From: Hyperoodon ampullatus
Taxonomy: Eukaryota > Chordata > Mammalia > Artiodactyla > Ziphiidae
Direction: 5' to 3'
Assembly (NCBI GenBank): GCA_949752795.1
Contig: OX457058.1
Coordinates: 38,876,587 to 38,940,586, forward strand
DNA: 64,000 nt
Shown here: piece after piece, positions 23,477-37,118 of the stretch
Numbering within the stretch: position 1 is the stretch's first letter
Layout of the letters: every line of letters begins with the position of its first letter
The notes under the pieces: generated by a model
What the model was told of the DNA's origin: nothing
Seen by the model: the letters and a program-made list of their open reading frames with translations, nothing else
The model's database searches: none
Program-made: the position numbers and the translations under genes

Positions 23477-26400
23477 GCTGCTGTTGAGGGAAACGGCCAC
23501 AAGGCGGCAGCATTTCTCCATTCCCAAATCTGGTTACTAGGACAGCAGAGCCTTTCTGGAAGTCCTGTTCCTAGGTTGTAAATTACAATGGAATGTGCCA
23601 GGAAAAACCCCCATAAGTTTATGTCACATTACTTCTTGTTCATTGTTTGAATGTTTTTAATCGGGGTAATGTTTAGAATATTGTTTGTCCTAGGTGTACA
23701 CAATCTGGTTCATTTGTACATTACATATATATATATATATGTATATTCATATACACATCCTCCTCCCATGTAAATTCTTTCAGGGTGTTCCGTAGACCTC
23801 TCTTGTTATATGGTCGGTCGTTTCGATAGATGTCTTTAATAGGTATTTGTACACGTATGTTAACCATAACCTTAATTTTTCCATTCTCCGCACCTTTCCT
23901 TTTAGATAAGCATAGTGTGTTTTCTATGTCTGTGAGAGTCTTTCTCTGTGGAAATACGTTCATTTGTGTCAGTTGTTAGATAATGCCTATAAGTGATATC
24001 ATAAGATATGTCTTTTGCTTTCCGACTTACCTCATGTTCTGTGATTATCTCTAGGCTCATCTATGGTGCCTCAAAGAGCAGTGCTTCATTGTTTTCCATG
24101 GCTAATATTCCATTGTGTACATGGACCACTTCTTCTTTATCCATTCATCTGGTGATGGACATTATGGTTGCTTCCGTGTCTTGGCTATTATGAAAATTGC
24201 TGCAGTGCAGCTGTTGAAGCCTGTGCCTTCTCGACTCTGGTCTTCTCAGGTGAGAGGCTCAGCAGTGGGCCTGCTGAATGGAATGGTGGCTCCATTTTTA
24301 CTTATAAACGCAGCTCCTTTCTCTGCTCATTATTGGCTGTTACCCCTTTACATCTCACCAGCAGCTAGAGGGTACCCAGTTCTCTAAAACCCCTTCGGCA
24401 TTAATTGTTTGTAGACTTTTTGCTGATGGTACTTGACATGTGTGAGTTGAAACCTTTCTGTAGGTTAGATTTGCATGAGGCTAATAATACCTGACGTTGA
24501 GCTTTTATCCATTTTCCTCTTTTTTGAAAAAGAGTGAGTAAAACTTACCTCTCCATACGATCTCCTTGAAAAATTTGCCAGTTTTGAATTTTTTTGGCCA
24601 TTCCGTACCTCAGGACACTTTTTGACAGGAGGTGTCCTTTACAGCCCTGAATCCTTGTGAATGTTACGTGACCATTAGCTGTGGGTTTAAAGCCGGCCTT
24701 GCGGGAACTGGCCACAAGGCGGCAGCATTTCTACATTTCTAACTCTGGGTTTTGGGCAACAGAGCTTTCCTGGAAGTCATGTTAGTAAGCTGCAAATTAG
24801 AGTGGAATGTGCCAGTGCAAACGCCCAAGAACTTATATCTCTTACATTTTTGTTTGTTTTTTAAATTTAATTTTTATTCATTATCAGAGCAAATTTGATA
24901 AAAATGTAGATTCTCCTAGGTGTACAGATTCTGCTCCATCATAGCAATGTATCTGTCTATTCCTCTTTGGATCCTATCCCGTGTATGTTATTATGGAGTG
25001 TGGAGTAGACCTCTCTTCGTATTCCATAGGTATTTTGTGATTATATATTTCATATGTATTAGTACATGTCTGATAACCCCCATATCCTAATTCACATATT
25101 CCTTACACCTTTCCGTTTGGTTAAACATAATTTGGTTTTCTGAATCTATGCCTGTCCTTCTCTTGGTAATTATTTTATAGGTATCAATTTTTAGGTAAGA
25201 GCTATAAGTGATGTCATAGGATATCTGTCTTTCGGTTTCTTTCTTACTTCAAGTTGGGTGATTATCTCTAGATCCTTCTATGGTGTTGCCAGCGGCACTG
25301 TTCCATGCTTCTCCATGGTTAATATTCCATTGGGTACATGGCCGGCTTCTTCTTGGTGCATATTTCTGTTGATGGACATTTTGGTTTCTTCCAGGTCTTG
25401 GCTATGGTACATGTTGTTGCAGTGCAGGATTGCCAGCCTGTGTCCTTTTGATTCTGGTCTACCCAGGTGATAGGCCCATCAGTGGGCCTACCAGATCACA
25501 TGGTAGCTGAATTTTTACCTTTAAACGCACCTCCATTCTGTTCTCACTACTGGCTCTTACCAGGTTACATCCCACCAGCAGCTAAAGGGTACGCAGTTCT
25601 CTAAAACCCCTTCAGCATTTATTCGTTGTAGACTTTTTTTTGCTGATGATCATTCTGACGGCTGTGAGGTGAACGCTTTTATACACTGGATTTGCATGGC
25701 TTTATTAATTCCTAATGTTCAGCCTTTTTCCCTTCCCATTTTTTTTAACAAAATAAAAGAAAAGAAAGAAACAGAACACAAATGTGTGTAAAATATGCCT
25801 CTTGAAACTGTCTTTTTGAAATGTCGAGGTCTTTTGAATTTTTTGGTCGGTATTGGACCCCAGCATTTGTTTGCAGGGCAGGTGTCATTTACAGGCCCGG
25901 AAGTATTTTGAATATCAACTGACCATTAATGCTGGGTTTAAAGCTGCTGTTGTGTGAAAGGGCCACAAGGTGGCAGCAGTTCTCCTTTACCAAATCTGGT
26001 AACTAGGGCCACAGGGCCTCAATGGAAGTCGTGTTCTAGGTTGTAATTTAGAATGGAATGTGCCAGGATAAAGGCCCTTATGTTTATGTCTCACTACTTC
26101 TTGCTCGTTTTTTCAATTTAATTTTTATTTTTTTATCACAGCCAGTTTGATTACAATGTTTGGCTTGTTTTAGGTGTGCAAGATGTGATTCTTTTACACA
26201 TATACATATGTCTACTCTCCTGGGATCGTTTTCCCATGTACGTTATGAGAGAATGTGGAGTAGTCTTCTCTTGGTATTCTGTAGGATATTGGGGATTATA
26301 TATTTCACCTATGTTTGTATATGTCTGTTAACCCCAATATCCAAATGGATCCAATTCTCACACCTTTCCATTGGTGAACCATAAGTTTGTTTAATGAATC

Positions 26401-28172
26401 TGTGATTGCCCTTCTGTGTGGAAATATCTTCACTGATATCAATTTTTAGGTAACACCTATAAGTGATATCATACGATATGTGTCTTTCTCTTTCTGACTT
26501 ACTACAAGTTGTGTGATTACCTCTAGATTCATCTACGGTGCTGCAAATGGCATTGTGTCCTTTTTCTCCTTGGCTAATATTCCGTCTGTACATGTACCAG
26601 TTCTTCTTTGTCCACTCATCTGTTGATGGACTTTTTGGTTGCTTCCACGTCTTGGCTATTTTAATACTGCGGCAATGCACATTTGCCTGCCTGTGACTTC
26701 CAATCCTGCCTTCTTAGGTTATAGGCCCAGGATTGGGCCTTGTGCGTCCTATGGTAGCAAAATGTTTACCTTGTAAAGGCACCTCCATTCTGTTCTCATT
26801 ATGGCTCTTGCCAGGTTACGTCCCACTTAAAGTTGAGGGTATGCACTTCTCCATAACACCTTCAGCATTTATTGTTTGCAGGTTTTTGTTGAGGTTTATT
26901 CTGACTAGTGTGAGCTGATACCTATTTGTGGTTGGATTTGCATGCATCTCATAATCCCTTGAAATTGAGCTTTCTGGCATGTCCTTTTTTCCTTCAAACT
27001 GTGAGTACAGCTTACCTCTTCAAATTGTTTTCTTGAAGTATGTGTGACATTTTGAAATATTTTGGCCATTACCTCCCTCAAGACATTTTGAGGGCAGGTT
27101 TCATTTACAGCCCTCCAGTACTGGTGCATATGAAGTGACCCTTAGCACAGGTTTTAAAGCTGCTGTTGCAGGTAACGGCCAGAGGGTGGCAGCATTTCTG
27201 CTTTCCCAATCTGGTAATTTGGGAAAGAGACCTACCTGCCAGTGGTGTTCCTCGGCTATAAATTCGAGTGGAATGTGCCCGGATAAATCCCCAAAAGCTG
27301 ATGTCTCCTTACTTATGTTGCTGTTCTAAATTGAATTTATATTTCTTTATTGGAGTCATATTCCATTGTGTACATGGACCATTTTTCTTTGTGCATTCCT
27401 CTGTTGATGGACATGTTCGTTGCTTCCAAGTGTTGGCTATGGTAAATATTGCTGGAGTGCAGGATGGCCAGCCCGTGTCTTTTTTTTGTGGTACACAGGC
27501 CTCTCGCTGCCGTGGCCTCTCCCGTTGCGGAGCACAGACTCCGGACACGCAGGCCCAGCAGCTATAGCTCACGGGACCAGCTGCTCCACGGCATGTGGGA
27601 TCTTCCCGGACCGGGGCACGAACCCGTGTCCCCTGCATCGGCAGGCGGGCTCTCAACCACTGCGCCACCAGTGAAGTCCAGCCTGTGGCCTTTTGATTCT
27701 CATCCTCTCAGGCGATAGGTCCAGCAGTGGGTATCCTTGATTGAATGGTAGCTCAATATTTACCTTTTCAAGGCACCTCCTTTGTGTTTTCATTACTGGC
27801 TCTTACCATGTCCCATGTTGAACCAAGGGTAGGCATGTCTCTACAACCCCTTCAGCATTTATTGTTTGCAGAATTTTTGCTGATGGCCATTGTGACTGGC
27901 GTGAGCTGATAGGTTTTTGTAATTTGGATTTGCATGTCTTTAAGTATTCCTAATGTTCAGCATTTTTCCACGCCTTTTAAAATTTCTGTTAAACAAAAAC
28001 AGGAAAAGAAACGGTGGGTACCATAAACCTCTTGAAATTGTTATCTTTGAAGGTTGCCCTCTTTTGAATTTTTTGGTCGAGTTTTGACCCCAGGAATTTT
28101 TTTGAGGGCAGGTGTCATTTACAGGCCTGCAATGAGTGTGAATATTTAGTGACCTTTAGCACTGGGTTTAAA
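23477..28172 (+). repeat. Higher-order unit 6 (block A)
   Basis: 4696 bp. Starts: s1 23477, s2 24692, s3 25943, s4 27159. CTCF-like cores at 23497, 24712, 25963 and 27179. Like unit 5 in s1 and early s2, but it has CATCAGTGGGCC (near 25478) and CCATTTTTTTTAAC where unit 5 has CATCCGTGGGCC and CCATTCTTTTTAAC, so the similarity breaks within s2. Confidence 0.97.
27479..27677 (-). mobile_element. CHR-2-type SINE, antisense (unit 6)
   Basis: A-type copy of the shared insertion in s4. Confidence 0.92.
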
Positions 28173-31100
28173 GCTGCTGTTGAGGGAAACGGCCACAAGG
28201 CGGCAGCATTTCTCCATTCCCAAATCTGGTTACTAGGACAGCAGAGCCTTTCTGGAAGTCCTGTTCCTAGGTTGTAAATTACAATGGAATGTGCCAGGAA
28301 AAACCCCCATAAGTTTATGTCACATTACTTCTTGTTCATTGTTTGAATGTTTTTAATCGGGGTAATGTTTAGAATATTGTTTGTCCTAGGTGTACACAAT
28401 CTGGTTCATTTGTACATTACATATATATATATATATGTATATTCATATACACATCCTCCTCCCATGTAAATTCTTTCAGGGTGTTCCGTAGACCTCTCTT
28501 GTTATATGGTCGGTCGTTTCGATAGATGTCTTTAATAGGTATTTGTACACGTATGTTAACCGTAACCTTAATTTTTCCATTCTCCGCACCTTTCCTTTTA
28601 GATAAGCATAGTGTGTTTTCTATGTCTGTGAGAGTCTTTCTCTGTGGAAATACGTTCATTTGTGTCAGTTGTTAGATAATGCCTATAAGTGATATCATAA
28701 GATATGTCTTTTGCTTTCCGACTTACCTCATGTTCTGTGATTATCTCTAGGCTCATCTATGGTGCCTCAAAGAGCAGTGCTTCATTGTTTTCCATGGCTA
28801 ATATTCCATTGTGTACATGGACCACTTCTTCTTTATCCATTCATCTGGTGATGGACATTATGGTTGCTTCCGTGTCTTGGCTATTATGAAAATTGCTGCA
28901 GTGCAGCTGTTGAAGCCTGTGCCTTCTCGACTCTGGTCTTCTCAGGTGAGAGGCTCAGCAGTGGGCCTGCTGAATGGAATGGTGGCTCCATTTTTACTTA
29001 TAAACGCAGCTCCTTTCTCTGCTCATTATTGGCTGTTACCCCTTTACATCTCACCAGCAGCTAGAGGGTACCCAGTTCTCTAAAACCCCTTCGGCATTAA
29101 TTGTTTGTAGACTTTTTGCTGATGGTACTTGACATGTGTGAGTTGAAACCTTTCTGTAGGTTAGATTTGCATGAGGCTAATAATACCTGACGTTGAGCTT
29201 TTATCCATTTTCCTCTTTTTTGAAAAAGAGTGAGTAAAACTTACCTCTCCATACGATCTCCTTGAAAAATTTGCCAGTTTTGAATTTTTTTGGCCATTCC
29301 GTACCTCAGGACACTTTTTGACAGGAGGTGTCCTTTACAGCCCTGAATCCTTGTGAATGTTACGTGACCATTAGCTGTGGGTTTAAAGCCGCCCTTGCGG
29401 GAACTGGCCACAAGGCGGCAGCATTTCTACATTTCTAACTCTGGGTTTTGGGCAACAGAGCTTTCCTGGAAGTCATGTTAGTAAGCTGCAAATTAGAGTG
29501 GAATGTGCCAGTGCAAACGCCCAAGAACTTATATCTCTTACATTTTTGTTTGTTTTTTAAATTTAATTTTTATTCATTATCAGAGCAAATTTGATAAAAA
29601 TGTAGATTCTCCTAGGTGTACAGATTCTGCTCCATCATAGCAATGTATCTGTCTATTCCTCTTTGGATCCTATCCCGTGTATGTTATTATGGAGTGTGGA
29701 GTAGACCTCTCTTCGTATTCCATAGGTATTTTGTGATTATATATTTCATATGTATTAGTACATGTCTGATAACCCCCATATCCTAATTCACATATTCCTT
29801 ACACCTTTCCGTTTGGTTAAACATAATTTGGTTTTCTGAATCTATGCCTGTCCTTCTCTTGGTAATTATTTTATAGGTATCAATTTTTAGGTAAGAGCTA
29901 TAAGTGATGTCATAGGATATCTGTCTTTCGGTTTCTTTCTTACTTCAAGTTGGGTGATTATCTCTAGATCCTTCTATGGTGTTGCCAGCGGCACTGTTCC
30001 ATGCTTCTCCATGGTTAATATTCCATTGGGTACATGGCCGACTTCTTCTTGGTGCATATTTCTGTTGATGGACATTTTGGTTTCTTCCAGGTCTTGGCTA
30101 TGGTACATGTTGTTGCAGTGCAGGATTGCCAGCCTGTGTCCTTTTGATTCTGGTCTACCCAGGTGATAGGCCCATCAGTGGGCCTACCAGATCACATGGT
30201 AGCTGAATTTTTACCTTTAAACGCACCTCCATTCTGTTCTCACTACTGGCTCTTACCAGGTTACATCCCACCAGCAGCTAAAGGGTACGCAGTTCTCTAA
30301 AACCCCTTCAGCATTTATTCGTTGTAGACTTTTTTTGGCTGATGATCATTCTGACGGCTGTGAGGTGAACGCTTTTATACACTGGATTTGCATGGCTTTA
30401 TTAATTCCTAATGTTCAGCCTTTTTCCCTTCCCATTTTTTTTAACAAAATAAAAGAAAAGAAAGAAACAGAACACAAATGTGTGTAAAATATGCCTCTTG
30501 AAACTGTCTTTTTGAAATGTCGAGGTCTTTTGAATTTTTTGGTCGGTATTGGACCCCAGCATTTGTTTGCAGGGCAGGTGTCATTTACAGGCCCGGAAGT
30601 ATTTTGAATATCAACTGACCATTAACGCTGGGTTTAAAGCTGCTGTTGTGCGAAAGGGCCACAAGGTGGCAGCAGTTCTCCTTTACCAAATCTGGTAACT
30701 AGGGCCACAGGGCCTCAATGGAAGTCGTGTTCTAGGTTGTAATTTAGAATGGAATGTGCCAGGATAAAGGCCCTTATGTTTATGTCTCACTACTTCTTGC
30801 TCGTTTTTTCAATTTAATTTTTATTTTTTTATCACAGCCAGTTTGATTACAATGTTTGGCTTGTTTTAGGTGTGCAAGATGTGATTCTTTTACACATATA
30901 CATATGTCTACTCTCCTGGGATCGTTTTCCCATGTACGTTATGAGAGAATGTGGAGTAGTCTTCTCTTGGTATTCTGTAGGATATTGGGGATTATATATT
31001 TCACCTATGTTTGTATATGTCTGTTAACCCCAATATCCAAATGGATCCAATTCTCACACCTTTCCATTGGTGAACCATAAGTTTGTTTAATGAATCTGTG

Positions 31101-32868
31101 ATTGCCCTTCTGTGTGGAAATATCTTCACTGATATCAATTTTTAGGTAACACCTATAAGTGATATCATACGATATGTGTCTTTCTCTTTCTGACTTACTA
31201 CAAGTTGTGTGATTACCTCTAGATTCATCTACGGTGCTGCAAATGGCATTGTGTCCTTTTTCTCCTTGGCTAATATTCCGTCTGTACATGTACCAGTTCT
31301 TCTTTGTCCACTCATCTGTTGATGGACTTTTTGGTTGCTTCCACGTCTTGGCTATTTTAATACTGCGGCAATGCACATTTGCCTGCCTGTGACTTCCAAT
31401 CCTGCCTTCTTAGGTTATAGGCCCAGGATTGGGCCTTGTGCGTCCTATGGTAGCAAAATGTTTACCTTGTAAAGGCACCTCCATTCTGTTCTCATTATGG
31501 CTCTTACCAGGTTACGTCCCACTTAAAGTTGAGGGTATGCACTTCTCCATAACACCTTCAGCATTTATTGTTTGCAGGTTTTTGTTGAGGTTTATTCTGA
31601 CTAGTGTGAGCTGATACCTATTTGTGGTTGGATTTGCATGCATCTCATAATCCCTTGAAATTGAGCTTTCTGGCATGTCCTTTTTTCCTTCAAACTGTGA
31701 GTACAACTTACCTCTTCAAATTGTTTTCTTGAAGTATGTGTGACATTTTGAAATATTTTGGCCATTACCTCCCTCAAGACATTTTGAGGGCAGGTTTCAT
31801 TTACAGCCCTCCAGTACTGGTGCATATGAAGTGACCCTTAGCACAGGTTTTAAAGCTGCTGTTGCAGGTAACGGCCAGAGGGTGGCAGCATTTCTGCTTT
31901 CCCAATCTGGTAATTTGGGAAAGAGACCTACCTGCCAGTGGTGTTCCTCGGCTATAAATTCGAGTGGAATGTGCCCGGATAAATCCCCAAAAGCTGATGT
32001 CTCCTTACTTATGTTGCTGTTCTAAATTGAATTTATATTTCTTTATTGGAGTCATATTCCATTGTGTACATGGACCATTTTTCTTTGTGCATTCCTCTGT
32101 TGATGGACATGTTCGTTGCTTCCAAGTGTTGGCTATGGTAAATATTGCTGGAGTGCAGGATGGCCAGCCCGTGTCTTTTTTTTGTGGTACACAGGCCTCT
32201 CGCTGCCGTGGCCTCTCCCGTTGCGGAGCACAGACTCCGGACACGCAGGCCCAGCAGCTATAGCTCACGGGACCAGCTGCTCCACGGCATGTGGGATCTT
32301 CCCGGACCGGGGCACGAACCCGTGTCCCCTGCATCGGCAGGCGGGCTCTCAACCACTGCGCCACCAGTGAAGTCCAGCCTGTGGCCTTTTGATTCTCATC
32401 CTCTCAGGCGATAGGTCCAGCAGTGGGTATCCTTGATTGAATGGTAGCTCAATATTTACCTTTTCAAGGCACCTCCTTTGTGTTTTCATTACTGGCTCTT
32501 ACCATGTCCCATGTTGAACCAAGGGTAGGCATGTCTCTACAACCCCTTCAGCATTTATTGTTTGCAGAATTTTTGCTGATGGCCATTGTGACTGGTGTGA
32601 GCTGATAGGTTTTTGTAATTTGGATTTGCATGTCTTTAAGTATTCCTAATGTTCAGCATTTTTCCACGCCTTTTAAAATTTCTGTGAAACAAAAACAGGA
32701 AAAAAAACGGTGGGTACCATAAACCTCTTGAAATTGTTATCTTTGAAGGTTGCCCTCTTTTGAATTTTTTGGTCGAGTTTTGACCCCAGGAATTTTTTTG
32801 AGGGCAGGTGTCATTTACAGGCCTGCAATGAGTGTGAATATTTAGTGACCTTTAGCACTGGGTTTAAA
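28173..32868 (+). repeat. Higher-order unit 7 (block A, mosaic at its end)
   Basis: 4696 bp. Starts: s1 28173, s2 29388, s3 30639, s4 31855. CTCF-like cores at 28193, 29408, 30659 and 31875. It carries B-type CTCTTACCAGGTTACG near 31502 (A units have CTCTTGCCAGG), then A-type SINE and CAGAATTTT, then B-type GGAAAAAAAACGG near 32698. This alternation marks it as the transition unit. Confidence 0.97.
32175..32373 (-). mobile_element. CHR-2-type SINE, antisense (unit 7)
   Basis: The last A-type SINE copy in the window; all copies to the right are B-type. Confidence 0.92.
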
Positions 32869-33116
32869 GCTGCTGTTGAGGGAAACGGCCACAAGGCGGC
32901 AGCATTTCTCCATTCCCAAATCTGGTTACTAGGACAGCAGAGCCTTTCTGGAAGTCCTGTTCCTAGGTTGTAAATTACAATGGAATGTGCCAGGAAAAAC
33001 CCCCATAAGTTTATGTCACATTACTTCTTGTTCATTGTTTGAATGTTTTTAATCGGGGTAGTGTTTAGAATATTGTTTGTCCGAGGTGTACACAACCTGG
33101 TTCATTTGTACATTAC

Positions 33117-33174
<58 letters not shown>

Positions 33175-33180
33175 GTATAT
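33117..33180. repeat. (AT)n(AC)n(AT)n microsatellite, unit 8
   Basis: Expanded compound dinucleotide tract at the position where block A has (AT)7-8. It accounts for nearly all of the ~45-50 bp length gain of this unit. Confidence 0.9.
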
Positions 33181-36100
33181 TCATATACACATCCTCCTCC
33201 CATGTAAATTCTTTCAGGGTGTTCCGTAGACCTCTCTTGTTATATGGTCGGTCGTTTTGATAGATGTATTTAATAGGTATTTGTACACGTATGGTAACCC
33301 TAATCTTAATTTTTCCATTCCCCGTACCTTTCCTTTTAGATAAGCATAGTGTGTTTTCTATGTCTGTGAGTGTCTTTCTCTGTGGAAATATGTTCATTTG
33401 TGTCAGTTGTTAGATAATGCCTATAAGTGATATCATAAGATATGTCTTTTGCTTTCCGACTTACCTCATGTTCTGTGATTATCTCTAGGCTCATCTATGG
33501 TGCCTCAAAGAGCAGTGCTTCATTGTTTTCCATGGCTAATATTCCATTGTGTACATGGACCACTTCTTCTTTATCCATTCATCTGGTGATGGACATTATG
33601 GTTGCTTCCGTGTCTTGGCTATTATGAAAATTGCTGCAGTGCAGCTGTTGAAGCCTGTGCCTTCTCGACTCTGGTCTTCTCAGGTGAGAGGCTCAGCAGT
33701 GGGCCTGCTGAATGGAATGGTGGCTCCATTTTTACTTATAAACGCAGCTCCTTTCTCTGCTCATTATTGGCTGTTACCCCTTTTCAACTCACCAGCAGGT
33801 AGAGGGTACCCAGTTCTCTAAAACCCCTTCGGCATTAATTGTTTGTAGACTTTTTGCTGATGGTACTTGACATGTGTGAGTTGAAACCTTTCTGTAGGTT
33901 AGATTTGCATGGGCTAATAATTCCTGATGTTGAGCTTTTATCCATTTTCCTCTTTTTTGAAAAAGAGTGAGTAAAACTTAGCTGTCCATACGATCTCCTT
34001 GAAAAATTTGCCAGTTTTGAATATTTTTGGCCATTCCCTACCTCAGGACACTTTTTGACGGGAGGTGTCCTTTACAGCCCTGAGTCCTTGTGAGTGTTAA
34101 GTGACCATTAGCTGTGGGTTTAAAGCCACTCTTGCGGGGAACTGGCCACAAGGCGGCAGCATTTCTACATTTCTAACTCTGGGTTTTGGGCAACAGAGCT
34201 TTCCTGGAAGTCGTGTTAGTCAGCTGCAAATTAGAGTGGAATGTGCCAGTGCAAACCCGCAAGTACTTATATCTCCTACATTTTTGTTTGGTTTTTAAAT
34301 TTAATTTTTATTCATTATCAGAGCAAATTTGATAAAAATGTAGATTCTCCTAGGTGTACAGATTCTGCTTTATCATATCAATGTATCTGTCTATTCCTCT
34401 TTGGATCCTATCCCGTGTATGTTATTATGGAGTGTGGAGTAGACCTCTCTTCGTATTCCATAGGTATTTTGTGATTATATATTTCATATGTATTAGTACA
34501 TGTCTGATAACCCCCATATCCTAATTCACATATTCCTTACACCTTTCCATTTGGTTAAACATAATTTGGTTTTCTGAATCTATGCGTGTCCTTCTCTTGG
34601 AAATTATTTTATGGGCATCAATTTTTAGGTAACACCTATAAGTGATGTCATAGCATATCTGTCTTTTGGTTTCTTTCTTACTTCAAGTTGGGTGATTATC
34701 TCTAGATCCTTTTATGGTGTTGCCAACGGCACTGTTCCATGCTTCTTCATGGTTAATATTCCATTGGGTACATGGACGACTTCTTCTTGGTGCATTTTTC
34801 TGTTGATGGACATTTTGGTTTCTTCCAGGTCTTGGCTATGGTACATGTTGTTGCAGTGCAGGATTGCCAGCCTGTGTCCTTTTGATTCTGGTCTACCCAG
34901 GTGATAGGCCCATCAGTGGGCCTACCAGATCACATGGTAGCTCAATTTTTACCTTTAAACGCACCTCCATTCTGTTCTCACTACTGGCTCTTACCAGGTT
35001 ACATCCCACCAGCAGCTAAAGGGTACGCAGTTCTCTAAAACCCCTTCAGCATTTATTCTTTGTAGGCTTTTTTTTGCTGATGATCATTCTGACGGCTGTG
35101 AGGTGAACGCTTTTGTACACTGGATTTGCATGGCTTTATTAATTCCTGATGTTCAGCCTTTTTCCCTTCCCGTTTTTTTTTAACAAAATAAAAGAAAAAA
35201 AAGAAACAGAACACAAATGTGTGTAAAATATGCCTCTTGAAACTGTCTTTTTGAAATGTGGAGGTCTTTTGAATTTTTTGGTCGGTATTGGACCCCAGCA
35301 TTTGTTTGCAGGGCAGGTGTCATTTACAGGCCCGGAAGTATTTTGAATATCAACTGACCATTAACGCTGGGTTTAAAGCTGCTGTTGTGTGAAACGGCCA
35401 CAAGGTGGCAGCAGTTCTCCTTTACCAAATCTGGTAACTAGGGCCACAGGGCCTCAATGGAAGTCGTGTTCTAGGTTGTAATTTAGAATGGACTGTGCCA
35501 GGATAAAGCCCCTTAAGTTTATGTCTCACTACTTCTTGCTCGTTTTTTCAATTTAATTTTTATTTTTTTTATCACAGCCAGTTTGATTACAATGTTTGGC
35601 TTGTTTTAGGTGTGCAAGATGTGATTCTTTTACACATATACATATGTCTACTCTCCTGGGATCGTTTTCCCATGTACGTTATGAGAGAATGTTGAGTAGT
35701 CTTCTCTTGGTATTCTGTAGGATATTGGGGATTATATATTTCACCTATGTTTGTATATGTCTGTTAACCCCAATATCCAAATGGATCCAATTCTCACACC
35801 TTTCCATTGGTGAACCATAAGTTTGTTTAATGAATCTGTGATTGCCCTTCTGTGTGGAAATATCTTCACTGATATCAATTTTTAGGTAACACCTATAAGT
35901 GATATCATACGATATGTGTCTTTCTCTTTCTGACTTACTACAAGTTGTGTGACTACCTCTAGATTCATCGACGGTGCTGCAAATGGCATTGTGTCCTTTT
36001 TCTCCTTGGCTAATATTCCGTCTGTACATGTACCAGTTCTTCTTTGTCCACTCATCTGTTGATGGACTTTTTGGTTGCTTCCACGTCTTGGCTATTTTAA

Positions 36101-36916
36101 TACTGTGGCAATGCACATTTGCCTGCCTGTGACTTCCAATTCTGCCTTCTTAGGTTATAGGCCCAGGATTGGGCCTTGTGCGTCCTATGGTAGCAAAATG
36201 TTTACCTTGTAAAGGCACCTCCATTCTGTTCTCATTATGGCTCTTACCAGGTTACGTCCCACTTAAAGTTGAGGGTATGCACTTCTCCATAACACCTTCA
36301 GCATTTATTGTTTTCAGGTTTTTGTTGAGGTTTATTCTGACTAGTGTGAGCTGATACCTATTTGTGGTTGGATTTGCATGCATCTCATAATCCCTTGAAA
36401 TTGAGCTTTCTGGCATGTCCTTTTTTCCTTCAAACTGTGAGTACAGCTTACCTCTTCAAATTGTTTTCTTGAAGTATGTGTGACATTTTGAAATATTTTG
36501 GCCATTACCTCCCTCAAGACATTTTGAGGGCAGGTTTCATTTACAGCCCTCCAGTACTGGTGCATATGAAGTGACCCTTAGCACAGGTTTTAAAGCTGCT
36601 GTTGCAGGTAACGGCCAGAGGGTGGCAGCATTTCTGCTTTCCCAATCTGGTAACTTGGGAAAGAGACCTACCTGCCAGTGGTGTTCCTCGGTTATAAATT
36701 CGAGTGGAATGTGCCCGGATAAATCCCCAAAACCTGATGTCTCCTTACTTATGTTGCTTTTCTAAATTGAATTTATATTTCTTTATTGGAGTCATATTCC
36801 ATTGTGTACATGGACCATTTCTTCTTTGTGCATTCCTCTGTTGATGGGCATTTTCGTTGCTTCCAAGTGTTGGCTATGGTAAATATTGCTGGAGTGCAGG
36901 ATTGCCAGCCTGTGTC

Positions 36917-37118
36917 TCTTTTTTTTTGGTGGTACGCAGGCCTCTCACTGCCGTGGCCTCTCCCGTTGAGGAGCACAGACTCCGGACACGCAGGCCCAGC
37001 AGCTATAGCTCACGGGACCAGCCGCTCCACGGCATGTGGGATCTTCCCGGACCGGGGCACGAACCCGTGTCCCCTGCATCGGCAGGCGGGCTCTCAACCA
37101 CTGCGCCACCAGTGAAGT
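36917..37118 (-). mobile_element. CHR-2-type SINE, antisense (unit 8, B-type)
   Basis: Same insertion as in block A with B-specific bases: GTTGAGGAGC, CCTCTCACTGCC, CCAGCCGCTCC and a TTTGGTGGTACGC tail end. The target-site duplication is perfect here, CCAGCCTGTG at 36905-36914 and 37119-37128, so B preserves the insertion edges better than A. Confidence 0.92.

Larger units (their letters stand above)
1..32700. repeat. Block A: homogenised variant of the 4.7 kb unit (units 1-7)
   Basis: Units 1-7 are 4694-4696 bp long and share diagnostic states. The s1 microsatellite is short, (AT)7-8. The s2 head reads GCCGCCCTTG or GCCGGCCTTG. The SINE keeps GTTGCGGAGC and GTGGTACACAGG. The s4 tail has TTTGCAGAATTT. 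Some alleles are shared by non-adjacent units: ATAAGTGATAACAT only in units 1 and 3; TAACCATAACC only in units 5 and 6; CCCGTATAAATC in units 2 and 3; CATCATAGCAATG in units 4-7 against CATCATATCAATG in 1-3. The block ends inside the s4 tail of unit 7, between ~32570 (still A) and ~32700 (already B). Confidence 0.9.
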
